Positions 1 to 12,328 of a stretch of 64,000 bases of DNA are shown piece after piece. The notes under the pieces were generated by a model. It searched no databases. It saw nothing but the letters and a program-made list of their open reading frames with translations, and was not told the DNA's origin. Origin of the DNA: Acanthochlamys bracteata (lineage: Eukaryota > Streptophyta > Magnoliopsida > Pandanales > Velloziaceae); assembly GCA_019914995.1 (NCBI GenBank), contig CM034136.1:6029270-6093269 (forward strand), given 5' to 3'. The position numbers were made by a program, and so were the translations under genes. How positions within the stretch are numbered: position 1 is the stretch's first letter; every line of letters starts with the position of its first letter.

Positions 1-3000
1 TCTTGTTTAAAAGCTATATTGTCAGTTAGTAAGAAACGATTCTGTGGAACCGTGGTTATTTTCAGAGTTAAAGAAATTTTGGTTATCTTCTAAATTGAAA
101 GCAAAACGAATCATATGCCTGATTTCAGTGGCATGCATGTACACGAAACAAACTAGAGTCTGCAATTTTAACATCGTAGATTATTTTTTTCAGTCGTTCA
201 ACCTTGGAGTGCTACTGCATAGATCTGCATGCTTAATTATCAAGTACTTTTATTTTTTGCTTTCTTGGAATATTGTGTGTACATCTTTTGTTGCCTTGTT
301 AGTTTTTCAATCCATAGGTTGTTCCATTTGCAAATAATACATTGTGTTTTGTACTGTCTTGTATGCCCACAAAAGTTAAGTGATTCCAATGGACATTCAT
401 GATTATTTATCTAGCTCTGAATGTTCAGAAAATTGGTACATCTATTTTGTGCCGGAAGTTTTTTGTAAAACAAGCTAAGGCGCACAAGAAGTTTGCAAGT
501 CTCCTATTTCTGGGTTTCTGGTAATTCTTCCACTCTGGTCTCTTGAATTTTTGTAAGTTTTTTAGTTGTCTGGTTGCTTGAATTTCTAGTTTTCGCGGCA
601 TTGGCATTCTTAGTTCAATAGTCTTCTATGAAACTTCGTTAAGAAGTCTCTCAACTGTACAGAGCACGGAAACACAATCAAATTATTTCTTCTGACTTTA
701 TGCTTATATCATAATGATATCCAAATACAACTTATTATTTATGTCAAATGGATCTTGAAGTGCAGAAATGTATAGCTAGCAAAAGATGCGTAGGAAAGAA
801 TGAAAGAATAAATAAATAGCGTCCAATCAAGCATCCGTATTGACCGTATACGAAATTGCACAATTGTACATTTCAAACTCCTCGAAGAATAGAAATTCCA
901 ATTGATTTCCTCTTTTGACTCTCTCTAAAGTAATAGATACCGAAATAGATTTTTAATAAGAAAGAAGAGCTCATCAAATTGTAACGAATTGTTTTTTGGT
1001 ATTAGAAAGTGTTTGATAGTGCTTAAAATAAATTTTGTTTAAAATTTTATTTTGAAAAAATTTAAAAAGTTTAATTGTTTTATTAAATTAATAAACGTTT
1101 ATATGTAAAATAAATTTTATAATTTTAATTTTAAAAAAATGAGAAATTTATTAAAAATAAAAATATAAAGTAAAATGATGAATTGAATTGCTATATATAC
1201 GTTTACTAATCTGATTTATCTCTCTCATCATGCAGTTTGGCTAAAACTTTTTCAGAAAAATGTTTTTAATTTTAAAATTTTATTATTATTTTTTAGAATA
1301 AAAAATAAAGCTATTTGTAGAATAAAAAATACAGGTTTTTTTAAAATATAAAAAAAATTTTAATTCTAAATAATTTATTTTAAAATCATTTCTAAATGTT
1401 CTTTAAATTTTTGCGTGTCTATTTATATTAAAAAATATAAATCTTTGCGTGTCTAACATTAAAAAATATAGATGAAACCTCTACGAAATAATGAGAAAAA
1501 AAGAACAGCACGCCATGCGAAGCGAAGTTATTAATTACACATGTGTTTCTGTGATTTCCTCGCTAATTTGAATTCTGATATCAAATTTCTTATTTCGAAA
1601 ACGAAGAAATCAAAGCGCGTCACACGTTTTCACTACTGACGCGGAGCGTAGGTAATAAAGCCCAGGGACGCGGCACACTGGATGCTTCCGCGAAACTTCC
1701 AACTCTCCAGGCAATAGAACAGCTGCAGGTGTTTGGCATTTTATCTAAAAAATATTTAATTAATTTTAAATTTATTTAAAGATTAAAATATAAATAAATT
1801 TATATAAAATATTTTTAAAATTTATTTATTTTTAATTAAAATAATAAATTATTTTAGAAGAACTCTTAAACAAATTATTTTGTATTTTATAATCCCGCAG
1901 TTGGTCCAAAAATGTGGAAATCATGGACCACCGTTTGGAAGCTGGAACGCGGACATAGGTGATTAAGAAAAAAAATATTAGGCTCTGATAAGGTCCTGTC
2001 TTTATCTGAGAAGGCGTACATCATATCTCATTCACATGAATGTGTTAGAGCCCGTACTTCTCTCTTGTGGGCTGCCTTCCGCCACAAAGAGGCAATGATG
2101 TTGTACTGACAGCCACACCAGCTCCAGTCATCTTTAGATTTATCTCTTCAACTCTATTTTATTTTGTATTTTATTTTATTTATGTGTTTTAATTTTTTTA
2201 TTTGTTAATAAACTATTTAAAATTTGTACCTACTAATATGAAAAGCGTATGGTACCCAACTCCAGTTTTAAAGTTCTTTTTGTAGAAATACTCTGCAGTG
2301 TTCTTTGAGTGGTGTGACATTTCTCTATTGCATATAAACGTCAATGGACTAAACGGCAGTTTTTTCTTCGGCCACATGAATAAGTATAAAAGTTTTTTAT
2401 TATGACAACTCTTTATGGCAGCCGTATTTGTGCTTGAAATGTCTCGCTTCAGATAAATTTCTTTCTTTTTTCGTAAGTTTTCAGAAGATCGTATGGGCGT
2501 ACGTTTATTTTACTCGAGGTTTTTAGTGATGCAATTCCAAACAAGGCTTTGTTTGGATTTATGCTTTGGAACATATTAATTTTACCTTCAAGTTAGTTTC
2601 TGTAGTGCTTTTAATTTTTTTTAAAAATTAAAATACATGAATAAAAATATCATACGGTTAATTATATGTATACATTTTTAATCTTAATTTTACAATTTTG
2701 TTTTACAAGAAAAGAATTTAAGTTTATTTTCTAAATTTTTTTTTTTAAAAAATTCTATTTTATATGCACTTGCAAACGTTCTCTTAATCACACAAGTCTG
2801 AAGTGCAACTTCAGGAGAAATATTCTTTGCCTACTTGATTTTAAACTGGTATCTTGAGAGTTCAAAAGTACGATCATCAATTTACTGCCTTATCTTGTTA
2901 ATATTAATACCAACGCCTTTGGGTTTAATTTCTTGCAAAAAAATTACTGACGACGGCGTTTTCACTCGTTCTGTTAACTTGCGATGTTGATTCCAAATCC

Positions 3001-4094
3001 TTGCACTCTTCGTCTCTTCTGTCATTGATGGGCATATGCATTCTGAGCGAGTCTCCTTTGATTTAGAGGCCCTGATTATGAAATCATTGGTTGGAGTGTC
3101 CTAGCTGACATCCAATGCATTATTGTGGAAATCTTCTTTGTTTATTCAACTTGGAGGTTTTCTACTCGTGAAACATTTTATTTTAAATCATGGGAGCGTT
3201 GGCTAATTAATACTAATGCCACTTGTGATAAACAAGTAATTAATCTGTTCTATAGAGCCATAGTTTCACACTTCATCCTGACTAGGAAGATCGTCTCCTT
3301 GTGAGGTTACCAAATGCAAGATCAACAAAAATTCAATCATCTTGACTAGGACAGTATGTTGGCTGACCTGTGAAAGATTAAACAATATGTCAATCATATG
3401 CAGGTTATTATATATATTGAGTTGGTACAGAACCTTCTGTTTGTCGCTTGAACTTTGTTGGCCTGGAGTTTTTTATTTCTGCAGCTTGATTGTTTTTACC
3501 CCTGCTTGTCTTGTACAGAACATTTCTGAACAGTTCATCTTTCCTGTTATGCTTGAGGTTTTGCTTTTCTGTAACCATTTGTTGTCAAATATTCTTTCTG
3601 ATAAATGAAAATTTCCATATTGTAACAACCACTTCATTGAATTTTTACCAAACATGCAAAGGGTGTTGACCTCTTTTCATCCCCAATTTTTTAGCTCCTG
3701 CTGCTGCAAGTATTTGATGGGGATCACTACATTAATACAACAATTATGCAAACCAAAGGTCTCACTGGAACACTTAACAAGTAGCATATCCAAAAGTAAA
3801 AAGAAGTAACGCAAACATCTCAGTGGAAGAAATGCTAGATATACTTAACACAGCAAGTTACAACATACAGCATTTTTGTCACCCCATAGTTTCATAGACA
3901 ACAATTCCAGAACTGTGTATAACTAAATACAGTCTATTAAAAATACACTATAAAATCAACCCTCTAATAACCTCTATAATCAATTTACAACAATTTGCAT
4001 AGTTGGAGCTGCCATAGACAATTTATCCAGATTTGGACAAGCTTAATTATGCACTTCTACTGATCTCTTTAACAGAAAATTGATGTACAAGTTC
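1..4094. other. Gene-free left flank, AT-rich with repeats
   Basis: I see no coding region I can support here. Short open frames near 44-337 and 3342-3608 have no recognisable domain and look like chance. Two less AT-rich patches (about 1600-1720 and 1920-2130) contain no open frame and could be promoter or decayed transposon sequence. The stretches 1000-1420, 1725-1870 and 2545-2790 are AT-rich and carry GTTTGG-like ends, resembling the small repeat family described at 32325-32580. The 3' end of an upstream gene could overlap the left edge, but nothing proves it. Confidence 0.5.
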
Positions 4095-7000
4095 TTAGGC
4101 ATCAGCTAGGAGTTCTTCACTCAATTGTTGACTGGGACTAGGTTCGCATCCATGTAAAATAGCACAGATATCATTTGCTTCCAAAAACTTCTCTGACCTT
4201 GAAAGGATGAGGGGACCATACTGAAAAACAAGCTTCTTGCACTGCAGAAGGCAGTAAAAAGTTGAGACACAGAATTGGTGGTTAAGATAGTTTCACTTGG
4301 TAAGCTCATGTTTCACAAATTAGGGGGATGATTTCTGAACTTCGATATAATGACAACAGAAAGTTCATAAAAGATCTTAATTGAGTTTTTTGCCCACAGA
4401 GGATTAGTATCTCAATGAAGAATGCAGAAAAGGGGTGGGAAAGTCATAAACACATCAAGCTCGCAAGGGTACTTCCTTTAATCCTTTCCCTTTATTTAGT
4501 GCTCAGTCATCTCTCTTCATGCAAGTCAGCTAAATGACAAGTAGCCAGAAATGCATTTCGAGAAGCTTACCTTGTTAGCATAATGCTCTGCTCTTTTGCA
4601 CTCCTTGAGAAGAATTTCGATAATCTCAAGCTGAATCAGATTTCAGGGAAAGTAAATCCTACTTAGAATACAGTAAGGTCACAGGTTAAGATGAAGCAAG
4701 CACATTTACATAGTACGGAACTTCTAAAAGATCGCAAGTGGTTTACAAGTACAAACACTTGAAACTTATTATGAGACATGCTACAAGTTCATCCATATTC
4801 CCACTCTTCTGAGAAAAAAACAAGTCCATTCTTTCTCATTCATAAGAAAAATCTGTGATCTTGCAACAGGTCATCTAATTCCTCAAGACATATTAGAAGA
4901 CTAAAAGTAGCTAAAAGTAGATTACATAAGATGTGGTAATGATAGCTGAAGCAAGTGGAGAGCACATGTAACGAAGAGGAGACGAGGAATGACACAGCAA
5001 CTATAAACGTGCAACTTGCTAAAGGCGTATTTCAAATGTCCGTAATTGAGTTTCATGAAAATGAAAAGTAAGAAGTAGAGTTTATTGAATAATGAATTGG
5101 AAGTGGAGTTCAGTATTTGTGCTTTAATTGTTTTTTAAAGTTAGTTGAAAATTGAAAGATATAATTGTATTGGGAGGTCTGCAAATAAGAAAGTTAAAAC
5201 TGGAGTTTCGCATGTGGAAGTAAAGTTCTGAGTTCTTTGTGTAAATAAAATATATAAACTATTCGAAACTATAAATTTGGCGGAAAAAAGTGAAATTATG
5301 GGCGTTTGAAACACGTCTTAAAAGCATATAACACAAAAAGTACAAATCAAATGCAGCTCATAAAGTTAGTAAGTCTATAATCTAAAGTTCCATCGCATGG
5401 AACACAGTCTAGCATGCATTATTGAAGTTTAATTTAGTATAAAATTGATAAAAGGTCACTCATAAGCGTACCTGTGTATCGGGATCTTGGAGTTTAATTA
5501 TCACTTGATCTACAACTTGATGACAAACTGTGCAGACATCATCAGACTTGGGTAGATTGAATTTTACTCCTTGACAAAGATTCATCTTTATACAAATTTG
5601 CTCCACTTGTATATTGCTAATCTCCACGAAGAAGAGAGGTGCATAATAGTCGACCAATAAAACACACTGCAAAGGAGATCATTTGAGGTAGATGTAAAAG
5701 ATAACTCCAGCAAAAAGTAGCGAACCACACCAAATGGACAATAACACCATGTGTTTAGAAAAACCTGCTCCTTGAAACCATGTGCACGAGAGCATGCTCT
5801 ATGGAGAGCATCTACTATCTCTGTCTGAGTCTTATTTTCACCAAGATAAGTTGTAGCCTCAGCCGTGAACTCCTCGCACATGTTGCACAGGTTTTCATTC
5901 CTCATAACTGTGTTGGAATTCATTCTTTCTGATATTTCAATATGCAGGTTCATATGATTTTCTGGGGCAGAAATCATGGATCAACAATCAGTGGACATTT
6001 GTGAGGCTTTAAGAAACTTCAAAGAAGAATGATCAACAATATCTATAATTTATAACTTTATCTATATCAGAAATCAGGAACTACTGTCAGGACCAACCTA
6101 GTGAAAGTTAAGGTATAAGCAATCATCAGTAACAGAAAGTATAAACAATTAATTCGGCAATAGCTTGTGTCTGCATTTGTATGATACGTGATAAACATGA
6201 AAAGGAGTTCTCGATAGCTTGTGTCTGCATAGCACATTAGACACAGATCTGCATGGCATATTTTGTGAAAACCTTGCAATCAATTCTGCAGCCAACTTAC
6301 TTTTGCGGATACGTAAAGACTTTGGACTCCACTAAAGTACCTGCTTATAATTGGAGCATAAAGAACTTTCTATAATTTGTGCAGATACTGGTTTGTCATC
6401 TTGTAGTTTGGGAAAAGATAGCCCAAAGACAATGCCTCAAGATACCCTATATCTTTTGCACAATTAACAACACAGCTAAAAAATAATGTTTTAGATTAAT
6501 AGCACTCATAGAAATTGGAGTATCTTCCTTGTTCCCTACTTGATGACATGAAACACAAAAAAGAAAAGAGCATTTAGTGAGTGACTGACTAGGAATCAGA
6601 GTTATTAAATAGTAAGAATTAGTAAGATTAGAGTCATCTTTGTGCTCACAATCTTTTAGCAAAAAAGCTAACAGTGTAATCGCTGGGTTGAAAAATACCG
6701 AATGCTCTACACATTTTGTCGAAATTTTTTAAGAATAGTCGGCCATTGTCTGAATCATCAAACATAAGAAACAGAGTTTGCATATGAGAGATTCATTAAA
6801 CCGACCGTCTTTAGCGAAACATCTGTTTCACAAGCATGAGGGATTACAGTTTATTAGGATTCATGATTTAGATTTTATCTTGGCAAAAACATGATAAAGA
6901 AATAGATATGAAATATATTTCTTGATGTAATAAAACTTCTAGAGTTGCAATTTCTTTTCCTAGTAAGATAAGTGCAGGGAAGAAACCGGCAAAGATAATA

Positions 7001-7263
7001 ATTCAGATGGAAAAACCCAAATTGAAAGGAATCTCAACCTGAGAGGATTATAGTGCTACAAGCAGGATGTTGGACTTATATATTATGATGAAAAGAAAAC
7101 TTCAAGAAGAATTACTTAGATTGGTAAAACTAAATACCTCGGACAATACCAATGCAATTGGAATCTTAAACTTACCCGTACTCAAAGGAGACAAATTTCT
7201 GGAATCTGCGGATCCATAACAGGCTACCAGAACATAAACCAAAAAGAATGCTTTCGAACCCAT
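4095..7263 (-). CDS. Secreted two-domain saposin B protein
   Basis: Five coding exons: 7263-7176, 5961-5765, 5666-5472, 4630-4571 and 4241-4095, all GT...AG and frame-consistent, giving 228 residues. The first about 19 residues form a signal peptide. Two saposin-B domains follow, each with the six-cysteine pattern: C55, C58, C86, C96, C120, C126 and C140, C143, C171, C181, C206, C212. Saposin-B domains bind or perturb lipids and help lysosomal/vacuolar hydrolases; plants have stand-alone prosaposin-like proteins of this size, so a vacuolar or secreted lipid-binding role is inferred. A non-coding first exon probably ends at 7741 (GAG before gtatt), and its intron ends just before the start codon. 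The intron between 5472 and 4630 holds a roughly 300-bp transposon-like repeat. Confidence 0.85.
5025..5326. mobile_element. MITE-like repeat, family C, in saposin-gene intron
   Basis: About 300 bp with imperfect terminal inverted repeats: the left end reads AAGGCGTATTTCAAATGTCC and the right end, reversed, reads AAGACGTGTTTCAAACGCCC. The interior matches the copy at 8222-8528 along its length, including blocks such as AGTTTCGCATGTGGAAGTAA. It lies wholly inside an intron of the saposin gene. No protein is encoded. Confidence 0.7.
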
Positions 7264-7740
7264 ATTACCTGTAGCATGAAGCTATTCAGTACTCATCAGC
7301 ACAAACAGATCAAAAGAATTTATTCGCTTATTACAAAAGAAATTTTTCAGTTTGCTGAGTCCAATCATGGAAGACTAGAGCTATGGTCTTTCTTATGCAG
7401 GAACAAATTACTTACCCCATCAACTCTGAAAGCATAACTCTTTGATTAAGAAGTTTCAAGTTTCAATCTTTTCCTTGGTCCTCGTAAATTATCCTCCACA
7501 AGAACTCGTTGATTATAATTGAGAAAGATAGCAGCTATACTATTTTTCATCATGCAAGAGTGTCTTAAAGGTCAACAAAACGGTATCAGCGAAAAGCTGA
7601 GGCAGATCGATTGATATTTTTTAATTAGTTTACGAATTTTTACAGAAACGAACCAAGAAAAATCCAGAAAGTTGATGAAAAAGAACAGGTTTCTGTAACT
7701 CAAGAAACATTCAATTAAGAAGATAACAGAAAATTAATAC

Positions 7741-7830
7741 CTCAAGAAAGAAGATAGTGCTGGAAGATTGATGAATTGTGATGAATTTGGTTTTGCTTTA
7801 GATTTTTTCGTTGTTCCTGTTTTAATAATT
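7741..7830 (-). other. Probable 5' non-coding exon of the saposin gene
   Basis: On the minus strand a good donor (TTGAG followed by gtatt) lies at 7741/7740. The matching acceptor (ctacag) stands a few bases before the start codon at 7263. This makes an intron in the leader likely. The transcription start is not defined by sequence; 7830 is approximate. Confidence 0.45.
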
Positions 7831-9470
7831 TAACAACGTTATGCAACGGTGACGAGAGAGGGAAATAAAGTCGTAGAAGACAAGGAAATCCAAGGTGGAT
7901 GGCGGCGTAGAGAAGGAATATTCCAACACCACGTCATCGCGCTAGAGTGGAATATTGGTTAGCAATTGCCGTATAAGATTTAAGATTGCATAATTACTTA
8001 TTATTTTAGTTGTTTGATATTTTGTCGCGGTGTGCAGTACCTCCAAAACATGTTTTTTAATGGGCTTTAAGCCAGCCTAATAAATGTTTACGTGCTGTTG
8101 GGTCACGCTAGAAAGCCCAATAACCATTATATTATAAATTGGTTACCCTAGACTCTAAATTCTAAATCTTAAATTCTAAACTGAAATCGAGACCTTTCTT
8201 GAGAATGTGCATCATGCGATGTTACGACGTGTTTCAAATACATATAACTGAATTTCATAAAAATAAAAAATAAAAAATATAATTTTTTAAAAAATAAGTT
8301 GGAAGTAAAATTTAATATTTATATTTTAATAACTTTTGAAAATGAGTTAAAAATTAAAGAATAAAATTGTATTGAAATGAAAGATATATAAATAAAAAAA
8401 TTAGAACTAAAGTTTCGCATATAAAAATAAATTTTTAATTTTTTGTACAAATAAAATATATACATTATTCAGAACTTTAAATTTAACAGAAAAAAAAAAA
8501 TTATAGACGTTTGAGATACACTCTTATTTTGATAAGTTATTATCATTCTTATAAATTTAATTTTTTAGAAAAATCATTTTATGTATATTAACAAATATAA
8601 AAAATATTTCTAATTATTTTTTAAAATATATAAAATTAAATTTATGTATTAGTACTACTATTTACCGCTACTATTATAATTTATTTTTTAATAATTTAAT
8701 TTTCACTTACTACGGTTAATTTGCTCGCTTCGTAGCACACATGAGATAATGAGCTATGTAATTTTGGAATGAGTGTTAAAGATTAATTATGAATTTTGAA
8801 GAATGATAATCAAACCAAGGTGCATAAAATATTTCTTGTGACCACAACCACAAACAATAACGTTTAATTATTAATATTTTAAACCATATTTTAAAAAATA
8901 CCAATTTTTTATATTCTTTATAACTTTCAATTAAGTTTTATAAAGAATTATAAACTAAATACCGCCAGACTTAGCGGACTAACATGATGTTTAGCTAGGC
9001 TCTTAAAAACATTTTAAATTAACACTTCATATTTTTTAATAAAATTTAAAATATCTATAAATTTTTATAATTAGAAAAAATATAAGAAAAAATATACTAA
9101 AAATTATTTTATATATAATTATTATTTTTATAAAGAAAATTATATTCTAAATACTTTTAAAGTACTCCCTATATATACAGAGAAAGGAGTCAGTGGAACA
9201 TGCTTTGATGCATTATCAAATAAAAAGGGAAGAATGAATTTTTAAATAAGAACTTCTGACAGACGGTTAATTAATTAATTAATTTATACAGACAGCATTT
9301 AAGTAGATCTATGACCATTCCTTGTCTCTCAACTAAAGAGATTCGAAGAACACGTGTTCTTTAGGTCATTCCTTTTCATAGTCTTGATTTAAATCTCGCA
9401 AATAAAAATATATTTATATGTTTTGACTTTATGAAGAAAGGGAAGACATGAAGTTACTCTTTTTTTAATA
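7831..9470. other. Intergenic, AT-rich
   Basis: No coding potential seen. It contains the family C repeat at 8222-8528 and long A/T tracts. A short tandem TTAA run sits near 9268-9284. Confidence 0.5.
8222..8528. mobile_element. MITE-like repeat, family C
   Basis: About 305 bp. The left end GACGTGTTTCAAATACATAT and the right end, reversed, TAAGAGTGTATCTCAAACGT form imperfect terminal inverted repeats. The interior is homologous to the copy in the saposin intron (5025-5326) but more A/T-degraded, so it is probably older. Non-autonomous; no open frame. Confidence 0.7.
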
Positions 9471-9477
9471 ATATTTT

Positions 9478-9845
9478 CGGACACTATTTTTTCGACTTAT
9501 GATTCAAGTAATTTTTAAATCTAATTTTTAATATTAAATATAAAAAATTATGAGTTAATAATTTATTCATAAAATTTTTAGCTCAATTAGATTACGAATT
9601 TATCTCCATCCGATCATTTGATTAATATGATAAAAAATAAAAAAATTTAAATATATATATATTGTATCATTTCTGTTATCTCGATCAAGTGATCGGATGG
9701 AGGTAAATTTGTGGTCCGATTGAGCTAAAATTTTATGGGTAGATTTTTAACTCATAATTCTTTATATCCAACGGTAAAAATTAAATTTAGAGATCACTTC
9801 GGTCATAAACTGAAAAAAAAGTATTTGAAAGGTGTCTTTAAAGAG
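9478..9845. repeat. Large foldback (inverted repeat) element
   Basis: The arm at about 9478-9640 is the imperfect reverse complement of the arm at about 9660-9845. Matching blocks include CTCCATCCGATCA on the left against TGATCGGATGGAG on the right, and AATTATGAGTT against AACTCATAATT. The centre is a short A/T spacer. A single right-arm-like half occurs again near 30760-30940, so this is a dispersed family. Confidence 0.7.
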
Positions 9846-9919
9846 AGAGTGCCTCTATCTCTTTTTATTAAGAGTTATGTAAAATGGGTAATGGAACGAT
9901 CATAGAAACTTGTTAATTT

Positions 9920-10140
9920 GGTTGCGTTTGCGGTTGCTTTTTCAGTTTTAAAAAAAAAAGACTTTTCACTTTACATTTTAAATAAAACTTTTATAGTATT
10001 TATAAAATTATTTAAAATTTAAAAAAATATAAAATATTTTACATATTTATTATTTATTTAAAAATTTAGAATTTATTTTTAAATATTAAATAATATTTTA
10101 TTTTAAAAAAAATTATTTCAAAAATTCTCCAAAACATTCC
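9920..10140. repeat. AT-rich MITE-like repeat, family A
   Basis: Starts near GGTTGCGTTTGCGG and ends near CCAAAACATTCC, with an A/T-rich interior of TTTTAAAA-type palindromes. It resembles the copies at 12465-12720, 25045-25300 and 32325-32580. Ends are approximate. Confidence 0.4.
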
Positions 10141-10331
10141 CATGTACAGGAAATGGAGACAATTAGCATGGAAATCTAGGTTAATATTAGTCGCCTTTGT
10201 CAATTAAACTTTTATGTTGTTTTCCTTTATGAGCTATTTAGTTCCTTGTTTATTACTGAAAATATATTTTGATATATGATATGTTCAATCATTCTAGAAG
10301 CATTTGTTGTTAAAATTCCTGTGAGATATTA

Positions 10332-11187
10332 GGGGTGATAATATATGACCCAATCCGAAAATTCAATTCGAAACTGACCTGTTTAATTAGAATTAGGGTT
10401 AAAAAATTTGACCCGTATAAATATATGAGTTGGATTAGGGTTGAACGAATTTGATCCGGTTATTAAATAGGTCGATCCGAGTTAACCCAAAATTAACCTA
10501 CCAATTTGAAATGTCACCTTTTAAAAAAACAATTATTGATTTTTTCTTAATGTATAATAAAATATTAGCAATAAAAATAATCGATAATAGTTATTTATAA
10601 ACTATTAAATTATATTGTATTTATAATTAATTCTTTATTTTTATACCTTAGTAAAATAATGTAAGATGAAAATTATAATACTATCAAAAATATTACTATG
10701 TAGGTATTTTTAATGACGAATTTAAATTTCGTATAAAGATTTTTATAAAAATTTTGTTAGATAGATATATTTATCAAAATTTTTGTCGAAATTATTAATA
10801 TGTATTTATAATCATAAATTTCAGCTGTTATCATATATTTTCAAAAAATAAAAATAATAATTTTTTTTAGATATTTTAAGTACCGATAAAGATATTAAGG
10901 AATGCATATTTTGTCGGACATAATTATATCTCGTCAGTTAAAAGATCGTACACTTTCATTCAAATCGATTTTATAATTTTGCTGAAGCTTAAAAATATAA
11001 AATTAATAATTATCAATTTTAATTATTAAATGGGTCGATTCGAATTTGATCCGTTATTAGTATGTTGGATTAGGATTGACAATTTTGACTCATATAAATT
11101 TATGAATTGGATTAGAATTGAACGAATTTGAACCGTTTATTAAATAGGTCGATTCAAAACCGACCCACTAACTCATATTGCCACTCC
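10332..11187. mobile_element. Non-autonomous Mutator-like element
   Basis: About 856 bp. The left end starts GGGGTGATAATATATGACCC and the right end, reversed, starts GGAGTGGCAATATGAG, so the terminal inverted repeats are imperfect. Both ends carry sub-terminal motifs typical of such elements in plants (GGGTCGATCC-, AACGAATTTGA-, TTGGATTAGG-like words) in opposite orientation. It is flanked by an imperfect direct repeat, TGAGATATTA (10322-10331) and TGAGATATAA (11190-11199), fitting a 9-10 bp target duplication. No transposase frame. Assignment to the Mutator superfamily rests on the duplication length and end type. Confidence 0.6.
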
Positions 11188-11746
11188 TATGAGATATAAC
11201 GTTAGCAGCGTTTTAGCTCCAAAGATTGTGGTTTTTTTTTTAATTTTTAAAAATGCTTCGTTCAAACAATTCCCAAAACGTTCTCTTAACCAATAAAATA
11301 GATCAGGCATGAAACTGCAATGCAATTGCATGCCAAGTGTTTAATGCCTTAAATGAATACGCTGCGCAAAACTTTGCCTCAAAAACAATTCAGTCCATCA
11401 ATCAATGATGCACACACTCTCTACCTTCCCCCTTCCAACCTAACTCTCCTACATTAAACACAAGCTAGCTAGCTGCTATCACTGAACTGCCAAAAAAATC
11501 AACCATTTATATATCTCCAATTTTTGTTTTTGAATTTTTTTTCATGATTATTAATTTTGGAAAACCTTAACTATATAATTTTCTATTACGTGAAGCGTTT
11601 ATAAAATTTTTATTTTATTTTTTAGTGGATGATACCATTTCATAAAAAGTCAGATCGTGTTCATAACCAGGCCTGACGGAATATAACGCCACTTCAATTC
11701 AAGACTTTTGTTACTCTTTGATTACTCTGCTCTGTTTTTCTCAACA
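11188..11746. other. Upstream region of the ASG8/DUF688-like gene
   Basis: No coding region. A possible TATA box, TATATAA, lies at 11572-11578, about 170 bases before the start codon at 11747. The GCTAGCTAGCTGC run near 11463 is a common plant motif of uncertain meaning. Confidence 0.35.
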
Positions 11747-12328
11747 ATGGAGTCTTTCAAGTTTATCAAAGAAGATGATAAGTTTTTCAGCAGGTTGCTG
11801 TCTAAAGAAAGCTCCATGGCTAACCCTTCGCTCAGAGTCTACTACGGAGTTGCTACCGGAAATGTTCCCTTCATGTGGGAATCACAACCAGGAACACCCA
11901 AACACGCCAGCGCCGGTACCGTTCTTCCGCCGCTAACGCCTCCGCCGTCTTACTGTTACACAGCAACTAAGAAGAAATGCAAGAAGATCAAGTCTTCTAA
12001 ATCCAACCTCATTGCTGCAATCTTACATAATCTTTCCCTTCTCAGAAAGCTAACGGTAATTACTACTACTTCGCCGTTGAAGAACTCCTACCCGCTCTCG
12101 TCTTCTTCATACTCGTCGTCGACTTCGTCGAACTTTTCTTCCGTCGATGGAATGCATAGAAGAACGCAGTCGAGTCCTAGGACACCGTCTTCTATGGCAT
12201 ACGATTCAGATTCTGAACAAGAACGTTTACCGACTTCGACTCTGTGTTTCGGATTAAGGCAGTGGCATTCCGTCGGTGGTGAAGCGAAGAGTTCACCTAT
12301 GGCTGTTGTCCGGCATGGTTCTAGCTAG
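11747..12328 (+). CDS. DUF688/ASG8-like small plant protein, function unknown
   Basis: A single open frame of 193 residues. I chose the ATG at 11747 (context AACAATGG) over an in-frame ATG 13 codons earlier because translation context and protein start (MESFKF) look better. Residues about 45-60 carry VPFMWESQPGTPKH, the W-E-x-x-PG-x-P motif seen in DUF688-type plant proteins. It is followed by a proline-rich stretch, a basic cluster (KKKCKKIKSSK) and long serine-rich low complexity, then an acidic SDSEQE patch. There is no signal peptide or membrane segment, so it is probably nuclear or cytosolic. Beside the LBD15-like gene it is a candidate ortholog of Arabidopsis ASG8 (At2g40475), by position and from memory only. 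Biochemical function unknown. Confidence 0.75.
   Translation: MESFKFIKEDDKFFSRLLSKESSMANPSLRVYYGVATGNVPFMWESQPGTPKHASAGTVLPPLTPPPSYCYTATKKKCKKIKSSKSNLIAAILHNLSLLRKLTVITTTSPLKNSYPLSSSSYSSSTSSNFSSVDGMHRRTQSSPRTPSSMAYDSDSEQERLPTSTLCFGLRQWHSVGGEAKSSPMAVVRHGSS

Noticed and set aside
44-337. 97-codon open frame at the left edge
   Set aside because: Composition is rich in Phe/Tyr/Cys as expected from random AT-rich DNA; no domain and no context.
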